Assembly (NCBI RefSeq): GCF_009792355.1
Contig: NZ_CP047045.1
Coordinates: 1,576,501-1,640,500, forward strand
DNA length: 64,000 nucleotides
Source of the DNA: Terricaulis silvestris
GTDB taxonomy: Bacteria > Pseudomonadota > Alphaproteobacteria > Caulobacterales > Aquidulcibacteraceae
Direction: 5' to 3'
A program made the translations under genes and the position numbers. This document shows, in pieces, positions 40,929 to 50,510 of the stretch; within the stretch, counting starts at the first letter, position 1, and each line of letters opens with the position of its first letter. The notes under the pieces are model-generated. The model worked only from the letters and a program-made list of their open reading frames with translations, searched no databases and was not told the origin of the DNA.

Positions 40929-41587
40929 CAGAATCCCCGAAACTCCGCAATCTCATCCACCTCTGCCCGATCGCTGCGCAGCGCATTCACCGGCTTCGCC
41001 GTGTCCGCGTATCCCAGCGCCATGCCGCAATAGATCATCTCTTCGTCGCGCAGCGAAAAATGCGCCGCCAACGGCGTGCGCACGCGCGCCCAAGCTTCCT
41101 GCATGCAGCTTTGCACGCCGCGCTCGATCGCCGTCAGCGCCACGCTTTGCATGAACATGCCCAGATGCGCCCATTGGCCGTGACCCATGGCTTTCTCGAT
41201 CACAAAGAACAAACCCACCGGCGCGCCGAAGAAATTGAAATTCTCCGCCAGGTGCATCAGCCGCGCGCCCTTGTTCTCGCGCGGAATCTCAAGCTTCGCA
41301 TACATGTCCTCGCCCAGCTTGTAGCGTCGCGTGCGATAGGGCTCCCAAAGGTTCGCGGGATAAACCAGCCGCTCGCCCTCATCCCCCGGCAAGTTCGCCC
41401 GCGCCAACGCCACCACCGCATCGCGCTCCGCGCCCGCCACCGCGATCACCTTCCAAGGCTGCAAATTTCCGCCCGATGGCGCAAACCGCGCCACATCCAA
41501 AATCTCGCGCACTAGCGCTTCGGGGATGGGGTCAGGCTTAAACGCGCGCACAGAAATGCGGGTCTTGATGGCTTCAGTCACGTTCAT
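40928..41587 (-). CDS. nitroreductase family flavoprotein
   Basis: 219 residues from the ATG at 41587 (MNVTEAIKTRISVRAF). The frame runs on upstream into a heptad repeat, which would add a spurious leader. FMN-binding N-terminal RISVRAFKPDPIP, FAPSGGNLQPWKVIAVAG, and a late GMALGYADTAKPVNALR. NAD(P)H-dependent reduction of nitro groups, quinones or similar; substrate unknown. Cytosolic. Followed by a coupled membrane protein gene. Confidence 0.9.
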   Translation of the reverse strand: MNVTEAIKTRISVRAFKPDPIPEALVREILDVARFAPSGGNLQPWKVIAVAGAERDAVVALARANLPGDEGERLVYPANLWEPYRTRRYKLGEDMYAKLEIPRENKGARLMHLAENFNFFGAPVGLFFVIEKAMGHGQWAHLGMFMQSVALTAIERGVQSCMQEAWARVRTPLAAHFSLRDEEMIYCGMALGYADTAKPVNALRSDRAEVDEIAEFRGF

Positions 41588-41590
41588 ATC

Positions 41591-41665
41591 GGCAGTAGGC
41601 AGTCGGCAATCGGCAGTCGTCAACAGATTGGCGCCCGATTGCCGACTGCCGACTGCCGATTGCCG
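41591..41665. repeat. inverted array of tandem heptamers
   Basis: Four tandem 7-mers GGCAGTA, GGCAGTC, GGCAATC, GGCAGTC (41591-41618), a short spacer, then four heptamers of the opposite sense GATTGCC, GACTGCC, GACTGCC, GATTGCC (41637-41664). A perfect 15-base pair is CGGCAATCGGCAGTC (41604-41618) with its complement at 41651-41665. It fills the gap between the Sel1-repeat gene and the nitroreductase gene. Confidence 0.9.
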
Positions 41666-41671
41666 GGCGCG

Positions 41672-42301
41672 CTAGCGCCGCGCATCCCGCGCCCGCTGCG
41701 CAATGTCCTTAGCGTAAACCCGGCCGGCCTTTTGCGCCGCGTCGATCTCCGCCGCCGTCATCTCCCGCGCCAGCGCCTTGGCGCGCTTGCGCGCCGCATC
41801 ATTCCCCGAAAGCGACACGCCCGCATAAAGCCAAGACAGCGCCTCCACCGGATCGCGCTTCATCAGCATGTCCGACAGATGCATCATCGCTGGCGCATGT
41901 CCGAGCTCGGACGCCCGCAGCAACCAACGCCGCGCGTCGTCCGGCTCACTCAGCGTCGCCAGCTCGATCATCGCATCGCGATCGCCCGCACCCGCCGCCG
42001 AGCGAAACAGCGTCCGCGCTTTCTCTACGTCCTTGTTCACGCCAGAGCCAGCGCGCAGCGCAATCCCGTACGCGGTCTCCGCGCCCGAATGCCCGCCATC
42101 CGCCGCGCGACGAAAGCACGCCACCGCGGCTTCCTTCTCGCGCGGCCCGCCAAGCCCGCGCCAATACAGGATGCCAAGATGGTAGAACCCCGCCGCGCGC
42201 TCTTCGTCTTGCGTCGCTTCTTCCAGCAACCGCCGCGCACGGCGCCAGTTGCCTTTCTCGAACGCGTCCAAGCCGCTGTCGAGTTTGGAGCGGCCGAACA
42301 T
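41672..42301 (-). CDS. Sel1-like/TPR repeat protein
   Basis: 209 residues from the ATG at 42301 (MFGRSKLDSG) overlapping the Fe-S protein stop by one base. Sel1-type helical repeats of about 36 residues with A-x2-YxLGxxYxxGxG: FYHLGILYWRGLGG, AETAYGIALRAGSG, AMIELATLSEPDDA, AMMHLSDMLMKRD. No signal peptide. Probably a protein-protein interaction scaffold in the cytoplasm. Partner unknown. Confidence 0.85.
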   Translation of the reverse strand: MFGRSKLDSGLDAFEKGNWRRARRLLEEATQDEERAAGFYHLGILYWRGLGGPREKEAAVACFRRAADGGHSGAETAYGIALRAGSGVNKDVEKARTLFRSAAGAGDRDAMIELATLSEPDDARRWLLRASELGHAPAMMHLSDMLMKRDPVEALSWLYAGVSLSGNDAARKRAKALAREMTAAEIDAAQKAGRVYAKDIAQRARDARR

Positions 42302-42627
42302 CAGACCGAGAAACTCACGCCGCACCCACAGGCCGACGTCGCGTTGGGGTTCTTCACTTTGAACGAAGCGCCGATCAGCTCCTCGACCCAATCCACCTCG
42401 GAGCCCAACAAGAAGGGCAGCGAAACCGGATCGACGAACAGCCGCGCCCCATCGCGCTCGATCACCAGATCGTCGGTGTTGGCCGCGCCCGCCACTGCGA
42501 TCTCGTACTGAAAACCGGAGCAGCCGCCGCCTTCGACCGCCACGCGCAAGCCAGCGCCGGCGGGCTCGGTAGCCACCACGGTCTTGATCCGCTCGGCGGC
42601 GGAGGCGGAGAGGGCGATGTCAGCCAT
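42301..42627 (-). CDS. erpA: iron-sulfur cluster insertion protein (A-type carrier)
   Basis: 108 residues. A-type Fe-S carrier signature with Cys in EGGGCSGFQY and the C-terminal pair in SACGCGVSF. Delivers Fe-S clusters to apoproteins. ErpA and IscA are hard to separate by eye; position next to dgt, divergently transcribed, fits the erpA-like gene of alphaproteobacteria. Coupled to the Sel1-repeat gene downstream. Confidence 0.9.
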   Translation of the reverse strand: MADIALSASAAERIKTVVATEPAGAGLRVAVEGGGCSGFQYEIAVAGAANTDDLVIERDGARLFVDPVSLPFLLGSEVDWVEELIGASFKVKNPNATSACGCGVSFSV

Positions 42628-42711
42628 TCGTTAACGCAAATCCATGAGCGCTTTCTCAAGCGACTGTAGCCCATATATGGTCTCAACCAGACCAAGAGGA
42701 GAAGCCAGTTC

Positions 42712-43947
42712 GTGGCTGACGGGCAGAAAGCTGTGAAACGCACCAAGGCCAAACTGGCCGGCGAGGGCGGTTACGTCCGCCCGCCACGCGCGCCCTACGC
42801 CACCGATCCAGCGAAATCCCGCGGCCGCCTGCACCCGGAACCCGAAAGCCGCAACCGCAATCCGTTCGAGCGCGACAGGGACCGCATCGTCCACTCCAGC
42901 GCGTTCCGGCGTCTGCGCGGCAAGACCCAAGTATTCGTCGCCCACGAAGGCGATCACTACCGCACGCGGCTCTCGCACTCGCTCGAAGTGGCGCAGATCG
43001 CGCGCACCGTCGCGCGCCAGATGGGCCTCGATGACGATCTCGCCGAAACCCTCGGCATCGCTCACGATCTTGGCCACCCGCCATTCGGCCACACCGGCGA
43101 AGACGTCCTCGACGCCGCAATGGAAGGCTACGCCGGGTTCGATCACAATGCGCAGACCCTGCGCGTGCTGACCAAACTCGAGCGCCGCTATCCCACCTTC
43201 GACGGCCTCAACCTCACTTGGGAAACGCTGGAAGGCGTCGTCAAACACAACGGCCCGCTGATCCGCTATGGCGCCACGCTGCAGGACCTTCCGATCGCGA
43301 TCCAAGAATACGTCGCCACCCACGATCTCGAACTCGAGTCCTGGCCCGGTCCAGAAGCCCAAGTTGCCGCCTTCTCAGACGACATTGCCTACAACAATCA
43401 CGACATCGACGACGGCCTCCGCGCCGGCTTGTTCACACTCGCCGAAATCCGCGCCGACGTGCCGATGGTCGAACGCGTGCTCGTCACCGTCGAACGCGAC
43501 TACCCGGACATCGACGAATTCCGCACCTCAGCCGAAATGGTTCGCCGTCTGATCGGCGTGCTGGTGGATGATCTGGTCTGGGAATCCACTAATCGCCTGA
43601 ACGATCTAAAGCCGCAAACCCCCGAAGACATCCGCGCCGCCGGCAAGCCCCTCGTCGGCTTCAGCGATGTCATGAACGAGCACCAATCCGTGCTGCGCCG
43701 CTTTCTGATGCAGCGCATGTACCGGCACTGGAAGGTCAACCGCTCCCGTAGCCACGCCAAGCGCATCTTGCGCGAGCTGTTCGATCTCTTCCTCGGCGAA
43801 CCGGAACTCTTGCCTCCGGCGTGGCAAGAGGGCGGCGACGGCCCCCGCGGCCAACGCACCGCCCGCCGCGTTTGCGATTATATCGCCGGCATGACCGACG
43901 ATTACGCCATCGAAGAACACCGGCGCCTTTTCACCTTAGAACGCTAA
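42712..43947 (+). CDS. dgt: deoxyguanosinetriphosphate triphosphohydrolase-like protein
   Basis: 411 residues from a GTG at 42712, with AGAGGAG (42694-42700) upstream. HD-domain metal site: RLSHSLEVAQIAR, then HDLGHPPFGHTGED and a later Asp in FSDDIAYNNHDIDDG. Hydrolyses dNTPs to deoxynucleosides and triphosphate, helping control dNTP pools. In remembered relatives argS follows directly; here a SPOR-domain gene is next after 123 bases. Confidence 0.93.
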   Translation: MADGQKAVKRTKAKLAGEGGYVRPPRAPYATDPAKSRGRLHPEPESRNRNPFERDRDRIVHSSAFRRLRGKTQVFVAHEGDHYRTRLSHSLEVAQIARTVARQMGLDDDLAETLGIAHDLGHPPFGHTGEDVLDAAMEGYAGFDHNAQTLRVLTKLERRYPTFDGLNLTWETLEGVVKHNGPLIRYGATLQDLPIAIQEYVATHDLELESWPGPEAQVAAFSDDIAYNNHDIDDGLRAGLFTLAEIRADVPMVERVLVTVERDYPDIDEFRTSAEMVRRLIGVLVDDLVWESTNRLNDLKPQTPEDIRAAGKPLVGFSDVMNEHQSVLRRFLMQRMYRHWKVNRSRSHAKRILRELFDLFLGEPELLPPAWQEGGDGPRGQRTARRVCDYIAGMTDDYAIEEHRRLFTLER

Positions 43948-44070
43948 GGCTTCCGTTACGCCTGCGGAATTATGGATTCCTCGCGGAGTTCCCGCGCGCA
44001 TTAAGCGGTGGTGAACGCCGCGCGTGGTAAACAACCGTAAACGCCCGCGATTCCGGGCAGGTGGCGCACA

Positions 44071-44682
44071 ATGAGCAGAAGCTACGATCCACGCATGCAC
44101 GCGTATGACGATCAGGCGCGTCACGCGGGCATGGTCTATATTCTGATGCTTGTCGTTGCGGTCGCGTTCGGTGGCTTCCTTTGGCAGCTCTACAGCGCCC
44201 CAGAAATCCCGCGCATCACAGCGCCAACATCGCCGTACAAAATCGAACCGCCAGCCGAAGCGCGCAACGCTCCGGATCAAGTTGAGCAGGGCGCCTTCGC
44301 GGATTCGCTCGAAGGCGTCAGCGAACAAACCGCCGAAGTGACCCCGCGCCCCGCGCCGGAAACGGTCATCGTCGAAAACGCGCCGGCCGAAGGCCCGCCA
44401 CAACTGGGCACGGCGCCGATCTTTGCCAACAACGGCCCTTACGTGGCCCAACTCGCCGCACTGCAATCGGAGGCCGCGACCGACCAAGCCTGGCGCCGTC
44501 TTTCTTCACGCGCACCGCAACTCTTCGCCCACGCGCGTCTCGACGTCGAGCGCGCCGATCTCGGCCAGCGCGGCATCTACTACCGCGTCCGCGCCGGCTA
44601 CTTCGCCGACCGCGCCAACGCCGCCCGCTTCTGCGAGCGCATACGGCAGATGGGCCAGGACTGCATCGTGGCCGCGCGCTAA
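44071..44682 (+). CDS. SPOR-domain membrane protein
   Basis: 203 residues. One membrane helix at about 21-40 (MVYILMLVVAVAFGGFLWQL), a Pro/Glu-rich periplasmic linker, then a C-terminal SPOR domain from about residue 125 (PYVAQLAALQSEAATDQAW, and GIYYRVRAGYFADRANAARF). SPOR domains bind denuded septal peptidoglycan. Ten bases ahead of nagZ, matching the conserved order. Confidence 0.92.
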   Translation: MSRSYDPRMHAYDDQARHAGMVYILMLVVAVAFGGFLWQLYSAPEIPRITAPTSPYKIEPPAEARNAPDQVEQGAFADSLEGVSEQTAEVTPRPAPETVIVENAPAEGPPQLGTAPIFANNGPYVAQLAALQSEAATDQAWRRLSSRAPQLFAHARLDVERADLGQRGIYYRVRAGYFADRANAARFCERIRQMGQDCIVAAR

Positions 44683-44691
44683 GAGACCGCC

Positions 44692-45714
44692 ATGCTTTCA
44701 ATTGCCTTAGGCGTGCGCCAAGCCAAGCTCGACGCGGAGATGCGCGCGTTCTTCCAAGATGCGCGCCCGTGGGCGTTCATCCTCTTCCGCGAAGCCTGCG
44801 TCTCACGCGTTCAGGTGCAAGCGCTCTGCAACGAACTGCGCGAAGCCGCTGGTCACGACGCCATTGTCTGGATCGATCAGGAAGGCGGCCGCGTCGCGCG
44901 TCTCAAAGCGCCCGAATGGCCAACGTGGCCAGCTGCTGCAAAATATGGCGAGGCGTTCGCGCGCGACAATGTCACCGGCATCGAAGCGACCTATCTCGGC
45001 CACCGCCTCATTGCGCACGAACTAAAGTCCATCGGAGTCGATGGCGACTATGCGCCGGTGCTGGATGTGCCTGTCGAAGGCTCAGACAAAATCGTCGGCG
45101 ATCGCGCCTTCTCCGCCGAACCCAAGCTGGTCGCCACGCTCGCGCGCGCCGCGCTCGAAGGCTTGCACGATGGCGGCGTCGCCGGCTGCATCAAGCACAT
45201 GCCCGGCCACGGCCGCGCCACCGCCGACAGCCACCTTGCGCTGCCGCGCGTGAGCGTGAGCGAAGCCGAACTCATCAACGACATCTATCCCTTCACGCGC
45301 CTCGCCGACGCCGAAGCCGCGATGACCGCGCACATTATCTACGAAGCCTGGGATCCCGATCGACCCGCGACTTGCTCGCCGAAGGTGATCGACGAAATCA
45401 TCCGCGCCACCATCGGATTCGAAGGCCTGTTGATGAGCGACGACCTCGACATGCACGCGCTGCAATTTGCCATGAACGGCGGCCTGCAGCAGCGCGCCGA
45501 AACCGCGCTCAAAGCGGGCTGCGATGTGGTGCTGCAATGCTCCGGCAAGCTCGCCGACATGCAGGAAGCCGCCAAAGGCTGCGCCAATCTCACCGGCCCC
45601 TCCATGGTTCGCGCCCGCGCCGTGGAATCCTTCGCAAAACGCCCAGCGCGCGAATTCGACGCAGACGCTGGCTGGGCCCGTTTCAATCTGTTGATGAATA
45701 GCCAAACCAGCTAA
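44692..45714 (+). CDS. nagZ: beta-N-acetylhexosaminidase (GH3), peptidoglycan recycling
   Basis: 340 residues. GH3 signature KHMPGHGRATADSH at 168-181 with the catalytic His, IDQEGGRV near residue 61 and the nucleophile region LLMSDDLDMHAL. Cytosolic; cleaves GlcNAc from anhydroMurNAc-peptides during wall recycling. No signal peptide. The TAA at 45712-45714 is five bases before a long palindromic element. Confidence 0.95.
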   Translation: MLSIALGVRQAKLDAEMRAFFQDARPWAFILFREACVSRVQVQALCNELREAAGHDAIVWIDQEGGRVARLKAPEWPTWPAAAKYGEAFARDNVTGIEATYLGHRLIAHELKSIGVDGDYAPVLDVPVEGSDKIVGDRAFSAEPKLVATLARAALEGLHDGGVAGCIKHMPGHGRATADSHLALPRVSVSEAELINDIYPFTRLADAEAAMTAHIIYEAWDPDRPATCSPKVIDEIIRATIGFEGLLMSDDLDMHALQFAMNGGLQQRAETALKAGCDVVLQCSGKLADMQEAAKGCANLTGPSMVRARAVESFAKRPAREFDADAGWARFNLLMNSQTS

Positions 45715-45718
45715 AATC

Positions 45719-45824
45719 CGTCATTCCGGGGCTCGCGAAGCGAGAACCCGGAACCCAGGGGCAACCACACTGGTCTATGATCCCCTGGGTTCCGGATCGC
45801 GTGTCCCACGCGTCCGGAATGACG
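45719..45824. repeat. palindromic element, type A copy 1 (nagZ-scpA intergenic)
   Basis: 106 bases. Outer arms CGTCATTCCGG (45719-45729) and CCGGAATGACG (45814-45824); inner arms CCGGAACCCAGGGG (45748-45761) and CCCCTGGGTTCCGG (45782-45795). The same arm order, spacing and near-identical inner arms occur at 63508-63617 inside trmFO. It fills nearly the whole gap before scpA. Confidence 0.92.
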
Positions 45825-45838
45825 AACGTGATTTTGAG

Positions 45839-46660
45839 ATGAGCAGCGACGACATCGAAATCATTGAAGGTGATCTCTTCGCCGCCGAGCAGGCGGACGA
45901 GGGCGAAGCGCTCATGCTCGCGCTCGATCACTTCGAGGGTCCGCTCCATCTCCTGCTCGAACTTGCGCGCGCCAAGAAGATCGACGTCGCCAAGGTTTCC
46001 GTCGGCGAGATCGCTGACCAGTATCTCGCCTTTATCGCTGAAGCGCGCTCGTCGAACGTGGAAATCGCCGGTGATTATCTGGTCATGGCCGCGTGGCTCG
46101 TGGTGCTGAAATCGCGCCTGCTGATCCCCAAGCCACAACTCGCAGAAGACGAACCAGACCCGCAAGCCATGGAAGCGGCGCTCCGGCAGAAGCTCATGAA
46201 CCTGCAACTCGCGCGCGCCGCCGCGAAACGCTTGCAGGAGATGCCGCAACTCGGCCGCGACGTGTTCCTGAACGGCCAGCCCACGACGACGGTGCTCACC
46301 AAGCACACCGTCTGGCGCGCCGATCTCTACGAATTGCTCAACGCCTATTGCGCCGAACGCGCCAAGAGCATCCGCAAGCGCGCCTACACAACGCAAGTCC
46401 GCCGCGCTTATCCGCTCGAAACTGCGCGAAAGCGCCTCGAACAGGCTCTTACGCGCCTGGAAGAATGGAGCTCTATCCGCTCCATCACGCCGCCGATGGA
46501 CTCCAGCGAAGACGCACCGCCGGCGGAGAGCTATCTCGCCTCCACCTTCGGCGCCGCCCTCGAACTCGCCCGCGAGCACAAGCTCGAACTGCGGCAAGCG
46601 GAAGCGTTCGCGCCGCTGTTCGTGCGCGCGCGCCCAGTCCAGAATGGCCCCACCGAATGA
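45839..46660 (+). CDS. scpA: segregation and condensation protein A
   Basis: 273 residues. Kleisin of the SMC complex: ALDHFEGPLHLLLELARAKKIDV at the N-terminus (split motif) binds the SMC neck, and a C-terminal winged-helix part contacts the SMC head. Helps organise the chromosome. The leader is only 14 bases from the palindrome to the ATG, without an obvious ribosome site. Its stop overlaps scpB by four bases. Confidence 0.94.
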   Translation: MSSDDIEIIEGDLFAAEQADEGEALMLALDHFEGPLHLLLELARAKKIDVAKVSVGEIADQYLAFIAEARSSNVEIAGDYLVMAAWLVVLKSRLLIPKPQLAEDEPDPQAMEAALRQKLMNLQLARAAAKRLQEMPQLGRDVFLNGQPTTTVLTKHTVWRADLYELLNAYCAERAKSIRKRAYTTQVRRAYPLETARKRLEQALTRLEEWSSIRSITPPMDSSEDAPPAESYLASTFGAALELAREHKLELRQAEAFAPLFVRARPVQNGPTE

Positions 46661-47385
46661 ACTCGCCCGACCAACCCGTCGCTGACCAGCTGCGCCGCCT
46701 CGAAGACGCCTTCACCGAGGGCGGCGATCGCCCGCGCGCCGAACCCAGCGCCGACGCCATGCGCGCCGCCGAAGCTTTGCTGTTCGCCGGCGGCGAACCT
46801 ATCACCGCCAAGGCGCTCGGCGAAAAGCTTGGCCCCGCCGTCGACGTCGCCACCGTGCTGATGAAGCTGAAAGCCGATTACGCCGAGCGCGGCGTCCAGC
46901 TGGTCGAAGCGGGCGGCGCCTGGCGCTTCCAGTCGGCCCCTGATCTTTCCAGCCTCTTCACCGAAACCCGCGAAGCCCCCAAGCGCCTGCCCAAGGCGGC
47001 GATGGAGACGCTGGCGGTAATTGCATACCATCAGCCCGTGACCCGGGCCGAGATCGAGGAAATCCGTGGCGTCAGCCTCTCGCGCGGCTCCATGGAGCTG
47101 CTGCTTGAGATCAGCTGGATCCGGCCCCGGGGCCGGCGCCGCACACCTGGCCGTCCACTTACCTTTGGTACTACCGACGCATTCCTGAGCCAGTTCGGCT
47201 TGGCGTCGCTTGACGCCCTCCCAGGCAAGGACGATCTCAAGGGCCTAGGCCTGCTCGATCCACGCGCCGCCAGTGCTTTGGATGTGCCGCGCCCGAGCGA
47301 GGAGCTGGCGAGCGACGAAGAACCGCTGTCGGATGGTGACGACGCGGCAAGCTTTTTCGTGGATCATATGGATCAAGACGAGTAA
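46657..47385 (+). CDS. scpB: segregation and condensation protein B
   Basis: 242 residues from the ATG at 46657. Two winged-helix domains: AMRAAEALLFAGGEPIT, then AAMETLAVIAYHQPVTRAEI and the family motif EIRGVSLSRGSMELL. The second half has GRPLTFGTTDAFLSQFGLAS. It ends in a variable acidic tail. Binds ScpA to complete the SMC-ScpAB complex. Read through from scpA by overlapping stop/start. Confidence 0.95.
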   Translation: MNSPDQPVADQLRRLEDAFTEGGDRPRAEPSADAMRAAEALLFAGGEPITAKALGEKLGPAVDVATVLMKLKADYAERGVQLVEAGGAWRFQSAPDLSSLFTETREAPKRLPKAAMETLAVIAYHQPVTRAEIEEIRGVSLSRGSMELLLEISWIRPRGRRRTPGRPLTFGTTDAFLSQFGLASLDALPGKDDLKGLGLLDPRAASALDVPRPSEELASDEEPLSDGDDAASFFVDHMDQDE

Positions 47386-47421
47386 GCGCCGCGCGCGTCC
47401 TCGAGTTGGAGTTCCGTTCAA

Positions 47422-47640
47422 ATGCATATGCCTGGGTTGATCCCGATTCTTATCGTCCTGGTGCTGGCGTTCCTGCTGTTCAGCCGCCCGGGCCGCATCT
47501 CCGGTCTGATGGAAGATCTCGGCAAGGGCATTAAGGGCTTCCGCAAAGGCCTGTCCGAGCCCGAAACCCCGCCGCCGGCCGCCGGTGATCCGCCGCGCCA
47601 GGTGCCGGACCAGACCACCAACGGAGACCGCGCGCAGTAA
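47422..47640 (+). CDS. tatA: Sec-independent translocase subunit TatA
   Basis: 72 residues. One N-terminal helix (about 5-21), then an amphipathic helix LMEDLGKGIKGFRKGLSEP and a Pro-rich tail. The usual FG hinge after the helix is FS here (LLFSRPGRI), a deviation worth noting. Forms the Tat pore for folded proteins with twin-arginine signals, such as the sugar-binding lipoprotein at 1010. Confidence 0.88.
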   Translation: MHMPGLIPILIVLVLAFLLFSRPGRISGLMEDLGKGIKGFRKGLSEPETPPPAAGDPPRQVPDQTTNGDRAQ

Positions 47641-47663
47641 TCGAGCGCGCGGGCTAAACCGCA

Positions 47664-48200
47664 ATGCTTCCGAGCCTCGGCTTCAACGAGATCATTATCC
47701 TCGGTATCCTCGCCCTCGTGGTGGTGGGGCCGAAGGATTTGCCGTTGCTGTTCAGGAAGCTCGGCAAATGGACCGCGAAGCTGCGCGGCATGGCGCAAGA
47801 ATTCCGCACCGGCTTCGATGAACTCGCCCGCCAAGCCGAACTCGACGAACTGAAGCGCGAAGTCCAAGCGCTCCGCCGCACCACAAACCTCGGCGAACTC
47901 GCCCGCGAGATCACCAAACCGCTGCCGACGCTCGAAGACTACGCCGGCATCTCGAAGCCGACGCCGGTGGTGCCCGAGCGCATGGCCTCCTCCTCGATGG
48001 AGGAGGCGCCACGAAGTGGCGGAGGAGGTGCGCGCGTTGAAGGTGAAGACGAGCCATTAGAGGGCGCTCCCGTAGAACCGAGCGTAGCACCTCCTCAGTC
48101 ATCGCTACGCGATGACAGCTCCTCCATCGAGGAGGAGCGGAAGGCACTCGACGTCCCCGAGCACGCCGACGCCGCGCCGATCGCGCGGAGCGCTCCGTGA
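47664..48200 (+). CDS. tatB: Sec-independent translocase subunit TatB
   Basis: 178 residues. MLPSLGFNEIIILGILALVV with GPKDLPLLFRKLGKW is typical TatB: a helix followed by an amphipathic helix to about residue 75. The tail from about residue 108 to 158 is encoded by an imperfect palindromic element and is rich in Glu, Ser, Pro and Gly. TatB with TatC forms the twin-arginine receptor; the tail is usually variable, so it probably tolerates the insertion. The stop overlaps tatC by four bases. Confidence 0.92.
   Translation: MLPSLGFNEIIILGILALVVVGPKDLPLLFRKLGKWTAKLRGMAQEFRTGFDELARQAELDELKREVQALRRTTNLGELAREITKPLPTLEDYAGISKPTPVVPERMASSSMEEAPRSGGGGARVEGEDEPLEGAPVEPSVAPPQSSLRDDSSSIEEERKALDVPEHADAAPIARSAP
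47987..48137. repeat. palindromic element, type B, inside tatB
   Basis: Outer 19-base perfect arms CTCCTCCTCGATGGAGGAG (47987-48005) and their complement at 48119-48137. Inner arms GAGGAGGTGC (48022-48031) and GCACCTCCTC (48087-48096). Two further small hairpins, GCCACgaaGTGGC (48008-48020) and around 48099-48117. Entire element lies in the reading frame of tatB. Confidence 0.9.
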
Positions 48201-49048
48201 GCAACACTGCGCTCAAAGACGACGAGGAAGTCGAAGCCTCGCGCGCTCCGCTGCTCGATCACCTCGCCGAACTGCGCAATCGGCTGATGGCGTCGCTCGC
48301 TTGGGTCGTGCTCGGCGTCATCATCTGCTTCTTCTTCGCCGACAAGATTTTCCTGTTCATGGTTCAACCGTTCCAGACGGCAATGGCTAGCAGCAACCCC
48401 GAGAACGCGGGCCAAGCCATCGAACTCATCAACACCGGCGCCTTCGGCTTCTTCTCCGTGAAGATGCAGATCGCGCTGTTCGGCGGCATCATCTTCGCGT
48501 TCCCCATCATCGCGTGGCAAGCCTACGCGTTCATTGCGCCGGGGCTCTACAAGAAGGAGCGCGCGGCCGCGGCGCCGTTCATGGTCGCCGCGCCAATCAT
48601 GTTCGCGCTGGGCGCCGCGTTTGTCTTTTATGTCGCCATGCCCATGGCCCTCATCTTCGCGTTGGGACAGCAAGTCAGCGAAGGGCCCGTTCACGTCCGC
48701 TATCTGCCCAAGGTTGAAGAATACATGGGGCTGGTCACCACTCTGGTGCTCGCCTTCGGTCTGATGTTTCAGATGCCCGTCGTGCTTTCGCTCCTGGGTC
48801 GCGTCGGCATCGTCTCAGCCTCGGCGCTGCGCAAGGGCCGCCGCTACGCCATCGTCGGCATCGCGGCGTTCTCGGCGCTCGTCACGCCGAACGACGTCGT
48901 GTCCATGGTCGTCATGGCCGTGCCGGTTTACCTGCTCTACGAAATCTCGATCTGGATCGTCGCCGCCATCGAAGCGGCGCGGAGCAAACGCGAGAAGGTC
49001 GAGGCCGCGGCGCTCGCCGCTGCCGACGTTCACTCTCCCGGCCCGTAG
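48197..49048 (+). CDS. tatC: Sec-independent translocase subunit TatC
   Basis: 283 residues from a GTG at 48197. Six membrane helices; conserved LLDHLAELRNRLM at the cytoplasmic N-terminus and FAFPIIAWQAYAFIAPGLY with a KKERAA loop after the first periplasmic region. The late SALVTPNDVVSMVVMAVPVYLLYE is characteristic. Recognises the RR signal peptide together with TatB. Acts after tatAB in the same operon. Confidence 0.97.
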   Translation: MSNTALKDDEEVEASRAPLLDHLAELRNRLMASLAWVVLGVIICFFFADKIFLFMVQPFQTAMASSNPENAGQAIELINTGAFGFFSVKMQIALFGGIIFAFPIIAWQAYAFIAPGLYKKERAAAAPFMVAAPIMFALGAAFVFYVAMPMALIFALGQQVSEGPVHVRYLPKVEEYMGLVTTLVLAFGLMFQMPVVLSLLGRVGIVSASALRKGRRYAIVGIAAFSALVTPNDVVSMVVMAVPVYLLYEISIWIVAAIEAARSKREKVEAAALAAADVHSPGP

Positions 49049-49071
49049 CGCGCGCGCGCGCGTTCCGCTAA

Positions 49072-50493
<1,422 letters not shown>

Positions 50494-50510
50494 AGCGCGC
50501 CGGAAACCCT

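Noticed and set aside
41591-41665. CRISPR array
   Set aside because: The units are seven bases without unique spacers and change orientation halfway, unlike CRISPR repeats.
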